Positions 1-10,831 of a DNA stretch of 64,000 bases are shown here, in pieces. Position 1 is the first letter of the stretch. The number at the start of each line of letters is the position of its first letter. The stretch covers positions 62,001 to 126,000 of the forward strand of contig WNNJ02002436.1 in assembly GCA_012934845.2 (NCBI GenBank), written 5' to 3'. Position numbers and translations under genes: made by a program. The notes beneath the pieces were generated by a model, which was not told where the DNA came from, made no database searches, and saw only the letters and a list, made by a program, of their open reading frames with translations. The stretch comes from Pomphorhynchus laevis. Taxonomy: Eukaryota > Acanthocephala > Palaeacanthocephala > Echinorhynchida > Pomphorhynchidae.

Positions 1-890
1 ACAGCAATAACAATTTCTTGACAAAAAGAAAACAAATAATAATATATAAGATTTTTCCTTCAACCACTGCTCCGGGTGTCTGGTTGTGGAGGCAGTGCAC
101 GAACCAAACTACTCCAGACATTGCGATCATGAGCGATAGACCAGAGTTCTCTTTCAGATAGGCCAAGGCGGTCTTCATCCAGTTTATAGATTTGATCTCT
201 CTACCGGTATCGAGGTCTACCTCGAGGTCTCTTTTCCGGATGACCGAATTCCTAATTTTATCTCTAAGGCCAAGACCGGCCACACCGCGATGGAACCTGA
301 TTTTGGTCGCCTGTATCCGAGATATTATCCTTTCGGTCATAACTCAAAGCTCATGATCATATGTTAAGATAGGAACGAAGATTGGGTGGTAAACCCAAAG
401 CTTCGCCCCGAGAATCAACTCCCGTTTCATCACGACATACCTGTACAAAGAACGCATTGCTGCGTTAGTTGCATAAATCCGCTTCTCAATCTCCTTGATG
501 TTCACACCGTCCCTCGAGAACAATACCCCAAGATACTTGAAATCCTTCCCACCAGGAAGAACTCCTTTCCCCAATCCGGATTGACATTAAAACCTGAATC
601 ACAGATAAACACATAGTGACAGTCTTGGAGGTACTAAGAAACATCCCTGCCGCTTGGCATTCCATCGTAAATTGATCTAGTATGCATTGTAAGTCCTCCG
701 GATAAGAAGCCAACAAGACAACATTATCCGCAAAAAGCAAAGATTGAACCGAATTGAATACAGACATCCGGCAGAGCAGCCCGTTTCGTAATTTTGTCCA
801 TCTAAACAAGGAACAAAAGTGGAGACCAAAGACAACCCTAACGAAACCCAACACACACTGGAAATGATTCAGACTTTCTACCTAGAACAC
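1..890 (-). mobile_element. LINE fragment (family A), RT C-terminal half and 3' end
   Basis: Minus-strand reading gives, in two frames, the end of a non-LTR reverse transcriptase: a palm motif reading FADN (usual FADD) with the following LLA, then a thumb/connection stretch and a C-terminal segment starting MTERIISRIQA. The same C-terminal segment is found at 39.1-39.5 kb and a third piece at 7.1-7.4 kb, and all three finish near the same 3' sequence around TTGTCAAGAAATTG. The copy is split over frames, lacks the second catalytic Asp and is cut by the window edge, so it is a dead fragment. The clade is not certain; the tail resembles the widespread invertebrate type with a conserved RWLGH motif. 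Confidence 0.75.
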
Positions 891-1407
891 GAACACAACA
901 CATACTTTGTTCATACAAAGAAGCCACAATTTATACAACGATAAAATTTAAAATTAAAATTTGTTCTTAAAATCAATTGATTAAGAAAATTAATCAATCA
1001 ATTATTTGAGTACATGATAATAAAGTATTTTCCTGACGAAATTTTATTATCTAGTATCTTATTCCACTCAGATAACTGAGTCTACGTATTTTAATATGTA
1101 AATAATTATAAATAATAAATAATTATAAATAGAGATAAATAATAAATAATTATATAATATTTTACACAAATCAAATCAGCTAACTGAGTCTACGTATTTT
1201 ATATAATTATAAACTAAACAAATCATAATAATGAAATATCAAAATTTAATAATTAAATAATAAAATTAATAATTGTTTTTAAATTTTCTATAATTTAAAT
1301 CAAGTTAAAATAAAAAATTTAAATTTAAAATAAACTTCATTTTTATGAATTGACTAATAAATAACAGACGTTGTATCAGAATAAGAATTAGAGGTCATCA
1401 GGAGGAA

Positions 1408-1487
1408 CTGCTATGCTATCAGGTTTCGGCCCCTAACTCCTCTACCCAACATAGCAGCGGGGCCAAATACATGCTAATGATGTATTT
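1408..1487 (-). ncRNA. Conserved structured RNA motif in PLE 3' end (copy 1)
   Basis: On the element sense strand, a hairpin AAATACAT-CATTAGC-ATGTATTT is followed directly by GGCCCC, CTGCTATG, a 16-nt spacer, GGGGCC, then about 12 nt starting GAAAC, then CATAGCAG. GGCCCC pairs with GGGGCC and CTGCTATG with CATAGCAG, in the interleaved order of an H-type pseudoknot. Near-identical copies lie at 35521-35600 (minus) and 43974-44053 (plus). It lies just after the RT stop, inside the repeated end block where other PLE clades keep hammerhead ribozymes. No function is proven; the fold is inferred from pairing and from paired changes among copies. Confidence 0.6.
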
Positions 1488-1531
1488 CCTCTGAAATAAC
1501 TATCTAGTATCTTATTCTAATACAAAGTATA

Positions 1532-3340
1532 TTATTTATTATCCATCCATAAAAATTTGCCACTTAAGAGTTTAAATTTATTCTTTATATTATTGTGTTG
1601 ATTTATATATTTTACTATTTTCTGCTTGATGTTATTTTTATAGTAACCTAGTTTAAAATATGTATCTATTAAATTATTTAAATGATTTTGAAGAAAGCCA
1701 ATATCATTACATATTGTTGCAATTCTTAAAATTTCATTATTTAATGTATTATATTTTATATTATATGGTATGCATGAATGCTCATGCAAAAATATGTTTC
1801 TTGTAAATTTAAATATGTCATCTTTACGATATAAATTAATAGTAGTTTTAGTTAATGTTAATTTAATGTTCATATCTAGATATACACCTTCTTTATCATT
1901 AATATTGGTTTTGTTAAGAATAAGGCTTTCTGGATAAATGTGCTCACTAATTGAATAAAAATTATTAGAATTAAATACACATATATCATCAATGTATCGA
2001 AATATAAATTGTTTAGATTTAGTTTTTACACATTTATGAACAAATTCATATTCTATAAAGCTTAAAAACATGTCCCTATTTTTAAATAATTTTGATTTAT
2101 CAAAATATTTAAAGATTCTATTTATTCAATTTTATCTATATATTTGTATTTACTTGATGGTTTAATTTTTGTTAGATAGGCGTTATAATTATTATAACAT
2201 ATATATGTATATCTTTTTCCGAATATAAGATTAATTAATTTTACTAACGCTTCTTTAATATCTACTAAATCTAGATTTGTATAAAGCGTACTAAAATCGT
2301 ATGTATTTATATTTTGAAAATTTATTCCTTTTGTCTGTTCTAAAAATTCTTTTGTAGAATTAATACTGAAATAGTGTTTTATACCAGTATTAATTTCGAT
2401 TACCTTGCAATATTTCTTTAAAGTGTGTTTTAATTACTTTAAGTATTTTATTCATATAGACATAAATTAGTTTAATGTACATTTAAACGCACTACATATG
2501 AACCTAGGTTTTATTGGATTTTTATGTAATTTTGAATTCCAATATAATATAGGTATAGTTTTATTATCTAATTCAACCTTTATACCCTTTTTATCCATTA
2601 TAGAACAGTGACTTGTAATAATTGTTTCTAAACTCAACTCACAACGTTAATATGTTGGATTTACATTTAAATCATTAGAATTACCATATTTCATTAGTAT
2701 ATCATAATAAAGCTTTTTGCATATGAAGACAAAGTTATTACTAGCTTTATCAATAGTTGTTATTATATAGTTATCCTTTAATTTAGTAAGTTCTTTATAC
2801 ATATCTTTATTAATTTTATCTTTCCTTTTGTAATTGTTTGTTATTTTCATTTTATTTTTAATTTTATCAAATATATAATCTTTCCAAATGTTTATATTAG
2901 ATATATTCGAGCTTTCACTATTAATCAGCTTACTAAAGTAATCATTTAAGTTATTATATAACGAATTGTAAATTTTATTTTTGTCGTTGTTATTATTTAA
3001 TCTATATTTATACCCTTTTGATAGCAGCTTTCTTAATTCACAATTTTCAATTAATTCTAGATTATGGGTACATATATGTTCATTTATTTTATCAAAACTG
3101 TATAGCCGGACTTTAAAAGTCCGGCTATATTTGTTATCTATACATTTATTAATGAAGTTTATGATTAATGTATATTTTCTATTGTTATTATCAGCATTTA
3201 TTGTACGATTATGGTATTTTGTTTTACAATAACTGTCTATTATAAAACTTAGCCTATCATAGTCGTTAATTAATTTTTGATTTATTGAACAACTATAGAA
3301 AAACTTATATTTACATAAAGATCTTTTAGCTTATTATCTC
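1532..3340 (-). pseudogene. PLE reverse transcriptase, broken over several frames
   Basis: Recognisable stretches in order: a Lys/Asn-rich linker with motif KITNNYKRKDKINKDM, then DNYIITTIDKA, a fingers block with PKLHKNPIKPRFI (clear in the copies at 28 and 33 kb, eroded here), the first catalytic Asp block YDFSTLYTNLD, and the palm motif FRYIDDICVF at about residues 20-30 of the last frame (2071-1532). The protein ends GKFLWMDNK and stop. The RYIDDI box and the fingers motifs are those of Penelope-type RTs, sisters of telomerase. This copy has several frame changes between 3340 and 2071; the final 179 codons are open. Confidence 0.85.
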
Positions 3341-3341
3341 T

Positions 3342-3989
3342 TCAAAGTTGTTTTAATATTTCTAATTGTTCATTTATATACATATCGTTTTTAATATTTT
3401 TAACTCTATTTTTCCTATTCCTTTTATCACCATGACTTCTTGGTTTGCGTTTAACTGGATTATTATAATATAGTTGTCTATTATGTATTATACTACTTCT
3501 GCCAACTCCTTGTGCCACGTCATTCAATCCTAATGGGTACATGGAATTAAGCGTTTTAATCCAAAAATTTTCTTTTTCTAATAGTTTTTGATTTAATATT
3601 GAAATGTTTTCTTCGATAATATGTTCTAAAATAAATAATTTACAGTTTTTAATATCATGTCCTATTAATCTCATATGTTTATGAAATATAGTTTGACTAT
3701 TATGCTGTATATTATATATGTGTTGCCTAAACCTAGTTTTTAACATTTGATATGTTTTTCCTATATATTGCAATCCACATGTGCATTGTATTAGATGCAC
3801 TACACCTGCGTTATTGCAGTTACAATTATTATTAATATTTAATGAAAAACATTTGTTTGTCGTATTACTTACGATACAATTATTATTATTTATAACATCA
3901 CAAACTATACAATTTTTTCTGTTACATTTAAAAGATCTAAAATTGAAATCATTAGTACTTACGTATTTTTCCAATATTGTTGAGTACAT
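3342..3989 (-). CDS. GIY-YIG endonuclease domain of the PLE
   Basis: A 215-codon open frame. Residues about 20-32 carry a Cys cluster (FKCNRKNCIVCD) and about 55-60 a CNCN motif. The GIY-YIG core follows: VVHLIQC, then CGLQYIGKT (YIG half), then LKTRFRQHI with the conserved Arg and His, and a downstream H at TIFHKH; a Glu sits near ILEHIIEE and LLEKENFWI. This is the nicking enzyme that lets the element enter internal chromosomal sites. The basic C-terminal tail (KRKPRSHGDKRNRKNR) should bind nucleic acid. It is the only endonuclease copy in the window; all other copies are 5'-truncated. It may have been one polyprotein with the RT, since a frame change lies just after its last codon. Confidence 0.85.
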   Translation of the reverse strand: MYSTILEKYVSTNDFNFRSFKCNRKNCIVCDVINNNNCIVSNTTNKCFSLNINNNCNCNNAGVVHLIQCTCGLQYIGKTYQMLKTRFRQHIYNIQHNSQTIFHKHMRLIGHDIKNCKLFILEHIIEENISILNQKLLEKENFWIKTLNSMYPLGLNDVAQGVGRSSIIHNRQLYYNNPVKRKPRSHGDKRNRKNRVKNIKNDMYINEQLEILKQL

Positions 3990-4040
3990 GTAACTTTTAA
4001 GTCATAATTTTTAACGTTGCTTTTTCGGTGTCGCCACCTA

Positions 4041-4062
4041 GTTTAGTTGACTCAGACTAAAC
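4041..4062 (-). promoter_or_regulatory. Hairpin in the PLE 5' leader
   Basis: GTTTAGT and ACTAAAC pair as a 7-bp stem with an 8-nt loop, within the GC-richer leader that precedes the endonuclease frame. The leader (about 4010-4280) is shared with the mini-element at 37.5-37.7 kb over its distal part. Role unknown. Confidence 0.35.
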
Positions 4063-4439
4063 TTACAACGGGCCATCCAGCAGCATCTGACAGGGGGCTG
4101 CCCTGCTTAAGGCGGTTGCAGGCTGGAACAAGATCTATAAAGATCTACCACATTCACTCCACGCGCTACGCGACCTAGCTATTGGCCATTACCTGATCTC
4201 TTTAACGTGATCACGTTTAGCATTTTACATTTTAAAGTTTAAACATTTTGAGATGCAAACTTCTCCCTTAATATATTTTCTTCTCCCGAAAAAATATATT
4301 ATTAATTAATTATAAATTAATTAATAATTTATATTTTAATGTAAAAAAGATTAATACAGGAGAACGTTTGTCTTCTTCGTAGATAAATGTCATTATTTTA
4401 GCAAGACTGGCTGCTAGCACCAGCCTCTTATATAACGAT

Positions 4440-4690
4440 AAAATTTATAATTAAAATCTAAAATAACCGTCATTTTTATGAATTAACTACTAAATAACAG
4501 ACGATGTATCAGAATAAGAAGTTGAGGTCATCAGGATGAATTACTTTGTTATCAGCTTTCGGCCACTATTTTTTGACCTAACATATCAGTGGGGCCAAAA
4601 ACATGCTAATGACGTATTTCCTTTGATAAAATGTGATTATCTAGTGTATTGTATTCTAATGAAAAGAATCTTGTTTAGAATATTGTTGAT
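4440..4690 (-). repeat. 5' pseudo-LTR copy of the PLE end block
   Basis: A diverged second copy of the 3' block seen at 1060-1530, including the CATTAGC loop hairpin and the GGCCCC/GGCC pairing region. Its position upstream of the leader gives the tandem-like arrangement typical of PLE insertions. After it, 4690-4840 is simple AT-rich sequence, and 4840-4945 matches 22690-22820. Confidence 0.7.
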
Positions 4691-4839
4691 TTATTTTTCA
4701 TTAAAATTTTTATGAATGATATTAATAATATATTTAATTATATATTTATATAATTATAATGACATATAATTATAAATTATGATGTATAATTATTATGATA
4801 TATATTTAAATATTTATATTGTTCTACAAAATTAATTGG

Positions 4840-4945
4840 TAAAGGAGCATACACAACTCGAATTTAAAAAATAGAATAAGAATGAACCTATTTATGGTAT
4901 CTATTGAGTATTATCCTGGATTGTACGCATTTCCACAAGAAATAC
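4840..4945 (+). repeat. Dispersed repeat, shared with 22690-22820
   Basis: Both stretches share ACACAACTCGAATT, then GAATAAGA.TGAAC, then TATCTATTGAGTAT.ATC and GGATTGTACG, with scattered differences. Both lie just outside a PLE end block, so this may be an outer part of the PLE family or a separate element often found next to it. No coding potential seen. Confidence 0.5.
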
Positions 4946-5277
4946 AGAAAAGTTTTCGTGAAAGTACCTTATCAAAACGAAATGCAGAACTAAAAATACT
5001 TCGAAAATACTAATTATAATGTTGTAGAGCTAATAACGCTAGTTTATAATCGGTATCATTTTCTTACTCGGTAGTTAATTTATTTTCTACAGTTTTTGTA
5101 AGAATAAAATAAATAAGGTCTCAAAAACGGAAATTTATTAATTAATAATTATGCTTAACGGATTCTTTAAGATAAAGAACAATTTATATTTGGATATATT
5201 GTTTTTAACAAAATCTAGTTTCGTTATTTGCATTGCTTTATTAATAATATTAATATTTGCTTGAATTCCAATTTTAG

Positions 5278-8200
5278 CAAATCATATCGATTCTTATTAT
5301 ATTCACACTTTTTGACGTATTCTTTGTTATCATTTCCCCGTTCATTGGTATATTTCAGGTATCCGTGAAATATAAGTTGCACTTTTTAAAGCATTTTTTA
5401 AACAGAAAACAGCTTTCCGAAGTACTGTGGCTGATACATCAAAAGATATGACGAAAATATATCATGAAATGAAACTTTGCAATATCAATAAGGTTATATA
5501 ACTTGTCCTGAAAACAAATTATATAGCTAAAATACTACATACGGTTTAGCTGCCTTCATACGAATATCCGGCAGATGGAACAGTTGCCAATGTGATGGAA
5601 TACATTATGTTTGGCATAAGTATATACGAATCGGTAAGGCTTAGTAATTATAAATATTTTAATGTTATTGATCAATTTTTAATTAAGATTCCTGTTTTAA
5701 TTCAAATGCCCGCATTGCGGAAACCAACTATTCCTTGCATAGAGTGCTTACCAAATGTGGCTATCGGTGTTGGTGACATTCTGCTTCCCGGTATTTTCAT
5801 GTGTGCTTATATTTTCAATTGTCTGTAACGCATTTATAAATGCGTTATATCTATATAGCACATGTAAAAAATATAAACATCGGTATAACGATATCGATAT
5901 AGCGATAGTCATATCGATGCTTGCTGAAAATCTATCTATAAATATAGATTAATTATAAATGTAATTAATATTAATAAATTTATTAATATATTTACAGCTA
6001 TAAATATATTTATTTAGAAAGCGATAAAAATAATAACGAAATTATCATTTAATTTAATTATGATAATAATTAAATTACTTATTTGATTAATTATTGATTT
6101 ATTATTATAAATAATTATCTAATTATTAATTATTAATTAATAATTAATTTTTAATTAATTAAATAATTATCTAATATTTAATTATAAATTATCTCATTTA
6201 TATAGAAAAAATGATTATTTTTTTAAATGATCTGCTATCATCATTGATAATGATAGCAGCACCTATTAGAATATGGAAATAAATCGTTTTATCGAATAAA
6301 TTGTCGTTTCTTTGATTCCATTCTGTAAATAAATAAAATTTTAAATAAAACTAAATTTATTTTATTAATTCAATAATTTATGATTTAGTCAATACTTTGT
6401 CAATGTTCAATGCAATGGGAATGGTCAGACTCAATACCATCGATCTTGTGTATAAAATGTAATGTGAAAGAACGAACAGCGTGGACATGATAAAAATGAC
6501 GTAATTATAACCAAATTTATAGATATTTATAACATTATTGTATCAATTAAAGGTAGCAAACAAAAGAAAAATGCACCTAATAAAAGTAAAAGACAAGAAT
6601 CGGATCAAATTTAGTTTTTAAATCACTCGGTTTATATTGTTGGGAGTGAATATATTTATTTCCACAGCGTAAAAATTGACGTTAAATTGCGATCGGTACA
6701 TATCAACACGAGTAAGTAAAAAAGCATAAAATTTATTTTCTTAAAACGAAATACAATCAATTACTTGAGAATAACACTCAAATGATTTCGATTGCGTTCA
6801 AGCTAACTAGTTCACGTTTGTTAAAATATGCAGACTTCATCATCAATCTAATGCGCAATATGACCTTAAAGGCTTCACGGTGTACAGCAATAACTCACTA
6901 CCTACAATCGATAATGTGTTGCATTTGGTACAAGTAGAAAGCAGAAATTTAATTTTCTCAAGATTGAACATAACACATTGACAGTTTCAATCAACAATAA
7001 ATTTATTAATTTTAACATGTCATAAAAAAATTATCGATTTTAAACATTTTGTATTTATATTTCTAACATTTAAATAACAACAACAATTTCTAGACAAGAA
7101 AAAATAAAAGTAACATAAGATGTTTCCTGTCATCCACTGGTCCGAGTGTCGGGTCGTGAAGGCAGTGCAAGAATCAAACTACTCCAGACATCGCGATCCT
7201 GGGCGGAAGACCAGAGTTATCTTTCAGATAGCCCAAGGCAGTTTTCAGTCAGTTTCGAGATTTGATCTCTACACCGGTATCGAGGTCTACCTCTAGGTCT
7301 CTTTATAGAGAGTCCAACCGGGAAAACCCTCAGAGAAAGACGATCCCTAGACAATGCCAGAACGTTTCTTAGCCACCTCAATTGTCTTTCTTTCATGCGT
7401 TGGTTTGATGTTTTCTGTTCAATGCTTTATGAGCATAAAACATTGACAGTTTTAATCAACAATAAACTTATTAATTTTAAACATGTCATAACAAAATTAA
7501 TATATTTTTAAATTTATATTTTAAATTTATCAAAATTTTGAGATCCAATCATATAAGCTGGACATTAACATGTCTAGCGTGGATATAAAGCATTGACAGT
7601 TTTATATCGAAAATTCACTTAACAATTTAAGTGAATTTTAATTAATTTAATTTTTGGAAATTAAATTACGCTGTGGAAATAAATATATTCACTCCCAACA
7701 ATATAAACCGAGTGATTTAAAAACTAAATTTGATCCGATTCTTGTCTTTTACTATTATTAGCTGCATTTTTCTTTTGTTTGCTACCTTTAATTGATACAA
7801 TAATGTTATAAATATCTATAAATTTGGTTATAATTACGTCATTTTTATCATGTCCACGCTGTTCGTTCTTTCACATTACATTTTATACACAAGATCGATG
7901 GTATTGAGTCTGACCATTCCCATTGCATTGAACATTGACAAAGTATTGACTAAATCATAAATTATTGAATTAATAAAATAAATTTAGTTTTATTTAAAAT
8001 TTTATTTATTTACAGAATGGAATCAAAGAAACGACAATTTATTCGATAAAACGATTTATTTCCATATTCTAATAGGTGCTGCTATCATTATCAATGATGA
8101 TAGCAGATCATTTAAAAAAATAATCATTTTTTCTATATAAATGAGATAATTTATAATTAAATATTAGATAATTATTTAATTAATTAAAAATTAATTATTA

Positions 8201-10831
8201 ATTAATAATTAATAATTAGATAATTATTTATAATAATAAATCAATAATTAATCAAACAAGGAATTTAATTATTATCATAATTAAATTAAATGATAATTTC
8301 GTTCTTATTTTTATCGCTTTCTAAATAAATATATTTATAGCTATAAATATATTAATAAATTTATTAATATTAATTACATTTATAATTAATCTATATTTAT
8401 AGATAGATTTTCAGCAAGCATCGATATGACTATCGCTATATCGATATCGTTATTTACAGAATGGAATCAAAGAAACGACAATTTATTTGATAAAAATGAT
8501 CTGTTATCATCATTGATAGCAGCAGTTATTGAAATATGGAGCTTAATCATTTTATCGAATGAAATATTGAACTAAACCTCGTTTATTTGATTTCATTCTA
8601 TAAATAATTACAATTAAAAGAAACAAATGGATATTTAAATTTCATAATAATTTATGCTTTCGCCCCCCCCCCAAATAATGACATTATTAAAAATGTTCTT
8701 GCATTTTCGAAAAAAAAGTCGCGGTTTGAAATCTTATTTTATTGCAAACATCAGGAGTATAAAATATTTCATAATCACTTAAATAGATTTTTATATTAGT
8801 ATTATTGGATAACTTTCCAATATTTAATATTGGAAAGTTATACAAATCATCGAAATCGCTAAATATAAAATTTAAAATTCTGCAAATTTGTTTTAATTAT
8901 TTTCCTCAGTTTATTTCTGACTTTTTCTATTCCTTATGTAATATCTAAATACTTGTCATGTTTTAAGGGCTACTACTCAAATACTCTAGAATATCTGATC
9001 TCATTTATGGAGTGAAGCGTTATCAAATTTCAGCCACGATAGGTGAATACTGGAAAACCAAGTAAAATGTTCACTCTCTGCCAACTTTAAATTCATTTAT
9101 TTGAAGAAACTAAATACTTAAAAGCATTTAAAATCGTCGATGCGATTAACAACTCAAAGCGTAATTGATACGCTTTTATTATAATTTTAATAAACTTTTA
9201 GTATTCAACACGTCGTTAGTTTCGATTATCCAACACATTTATCAACATTTATCACATTATCAACACATTTTTAAATCGATTTAATTTAAAATATTATTAA
9301 TTTAAAATATATTAATATTATATATAAAATTTTATATTACAAAACCTGTCATTGGAGAGTTACATGAAAAAGAGCTGCAATTTCTACCTGCTTCTCTGAA
9401 ATTGCTTTTCTAATAAAAATGTTGAAGTATGTCAATAATCCTATGAAATTTAAATTAGAAGATTAATACAATCAACACTTAAATGGTAAACATGGAAATG
9501 TGTATACTATTTACATTGAGATGACACCCAGAAACACTTAAATGATATACACATATATTAATTTAAAATATATTAATATTATATATAAAATTTTATATTA
9601 TATTAATATAATATTAATATTATATTTAAAATATATTAATTTAAAATATTGTATTCTTATTAGTAAGTGATGTTCATGTTTTAACAAATTCATAATTTGT
9701 TAAAATTATAAATTATAAATTATAAATTTTTAAATTTTTATATTTTTTGAAGAGATATTTTCATAATTTATATCTTAATATGAAATATTAATATCTTAAT
9801 ATCTTAATATTAAGATATTAATAACAATTTTATCTCAATATTCACAGCTCTGATCACATTTTGCCATATAGGAATATAATGATAAATAGTAAAAATAAAA
9901 TACTAGCTGATATTGCGTTAAAGTTATCAAATATTAAGGATTCAGCACGCAGTTATCTTTAGATTGTGTTGATATTATTCTTATAAGCCGCAAGATTAAT
10001 ATCTTAAAATACAAAAAGTTAGATGCTTTTGATATTTTGTTTTGATTTTTGTATGTAGGACACAGCCTTTAACAGCCTTTATTGCTTAGTTCGAAAAATA
10101 ATAATTTTGTCTCTTTTCGTTTACCTATTTTTATTATTATGTTTTATTTTTTAATAATAAAATTATTGTCAAATACATGAATTGTTAATAACAAGTTCAA
10201 TAAATGGATTTTAATACAACAAAAGATAAAAAGGGTTCAAAATAACAAGTGTAAAAGGGATATTTAATTCACCTTCACAATATTGGCTTTTTTAATTTCA
10301 CATAAATATCAGCTATCAAATATAACTTATTATATAAGTAGTTCAATACCCATAAGAGAATATTACAGAGAATATTATAGAGAATGTAATTTCCATATAA
10401 ATTTTGGAAAATATATTTACTATCCCAATTCGATTGTTGCTCTAACAATCAAATTCAACAATTAACACGATTTTAGATATAAAATAAATAAATTTTAATT
10501 TATGATGGTTTTGCTTCTTTACATAATTTAATATTTTAATATTATTATAAATTAAGGAATGTTTACAACATTAACGAATGCTTACATAAAACATTTTATT
10601 TTTTAAAATTATTTATTTTTTAAAATCAAATTTCTTCATTTTTTCATTTTACATTTTTATTTTTCAAATTTAGGGTATATAATAGGATTCTTTAGTACAG
10701 TATTAGTTCTAACTCTGCTCCATTCAAGTCAGCCTGCTTTATTATATCTCACTCCATGCTGTCTTGTCTCAATTCTACTTACATCTTTCCTTAATGGAAA
10801 TCTCAAAGAAATGCTCAAAGGCAGACTTACA
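5278..10831 (+). CDS. Signal peptide peptidase-like protease (SPP/SPPL2 type), partial
   Basis: Four exons with good splice sites read in compatible phase. Exon 5278-5358 gives QIISILIIFTLFDVFFVIIS, the first catalytic Asp helix (FD where most family members have YD). Exon 5550-5633 (TTTAG acceptor, GTAAGG donor) gives the linker with ANVMEYI, and exon 5688 to about 5824 gives IPVLIQMPALR followed by GVGDILLPGIF, the GxGD motif with the second catalytic Asp. Exon 10674-10831 gives GYIIGFFSTVLVLTLL then QPALLYLTP, the PAL motif. The family cleaves transmembrane segments of type II proteins inside ER/endosome membranes. One exon between GxGD and PAL, the N-terminal half and the last residues were not found; the intron after 5824 is nearly 5 kb and holds the large inverted repeat. 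All seen catalytic motifs are intact, so the gene may be functional, but completeness is unproven. Confidence 0.85.
6970..7500. repeat. ~60-bp direct repeat flanking a LINE fragment
   Basis: CATTGACAGTTT.AATCAACAATAAA and the following TTATTAATTTTAA.CATGTCATAA occur at about 6975-7030 and again at about 7443-7500, bracketing the LINE 3' fragment in the spacer of the inverted repeat. Could be a duplicated target or an older tandem repeat into which the LINE fell. Confidence 0.55.
7080..7425 (-). mobile_element. LINE family A 3' fragment
   Basis: Minus-strand sequence matches the terminal ~330 bp of the LINE at 1-890, including the TCCGAGTGTCGGGTCGTG stretch and the AATTTCTAGACAAG end. Strongly 5'-truncated and broken; no usable frame. 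Confidence 0.75.
8454..10673. other. Rest of the SPPL intron
   Basis: AT-rich, no gene seen. It holds a short poly-C run near 8665, a perfect 29-bp palindrome at 8811-8839 (AACTTTCCAATATT arms), and two related AT-rich blocks at about 9280-9350 and 9545-9660 sharing TTAATTTAAAATATATTAAT. A missing SPPL exon should lie somewhere here, but I could not identify it. Confidence 0.5.

Larger units (their letters stand above)
1060..4690 (-). mobile_element. Penelope-like element, near full length, endonuclease first (Naiad-like)
   Basis: Read on the minus strand: a partial copy of the element end (4690-4440), a GC-richer leader (4280-4010), a GIY-YIG endonuclease frame (3989-3342), a linker and reverse transcriptase (about 3340-1532), then the 3' block ending in a sequence like AAATCAGCTAACTGAG near 1172 and again near 1063. 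The same 3' block lies at both ends, which matches the pseudo-LTR layout of PLEs. The endonuclease lies upstream of the RT with no element boundary between them, and the RT ends in a stop right before the 3' block here and in other copies. Canonical EN+ PLEs have the endonuclease after the RT; the permuted order is known from the Naiad/Chlamys clades. Several frame breaks in the RT make this copy inactive. Confidence 0.85.
5885..8453. repeat. Large near-perfect inverted repeat in the SPPL intron
   Basis: Left arm about 5885-6673 and right arm about 7666-8453 are reverse complements over nearly 790 bp with only a handful of mismatches that I could find (for example in the stretch near 6580 versus 7755). 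The ~990-bp spacer contains a LINE 3' fragment. Arms carry AT-rich sequence, a short palindrome GCTATCATCATTGATAATGATAGC and a motif TTTACAGAATGGAATCAAAG that recurs, diverged, just outside the right arm at 8453-8570. I see no open frame and no clear target duplication. It may be a foldback element or a recent inverted duplication. Confidence 0.85.

Noticed and set aside
1380-1440. CUGAUGA and GAAAC boxes in the PLE 3' block read as a hammerhead ribozyme
   Set aside because: On the element strand GAAAC comes before CUGAUGA with only ~22 nt between, too short for stems III and I, and two extra C residues separate the possible stem II from GAAA. The boxes do not assemble into any of the three hammerhead layouts.
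4010-4280. GC-rich stretch as a tRNA or other known RNA gene
   Set aside because: No cloverleaf, A/B boxes or T-loop motif; it is the PLE leader and recurs in the mini-element at 37.5 kb.
5755-5952. 65-codon frame MWLSVLVTFCFPVF... as a membrane peptide gene
   Set aside because: It overlaps the SPPL GxGD exon in another frame and runs into the inverted-repeat arm.
10283-10465. 60-codon frame as the missing SPPL exon
   Set aside because: Sequence is low-complexity (repeated REYYRE) and does not match the transmembrane segment expected between GxGD and PAL.
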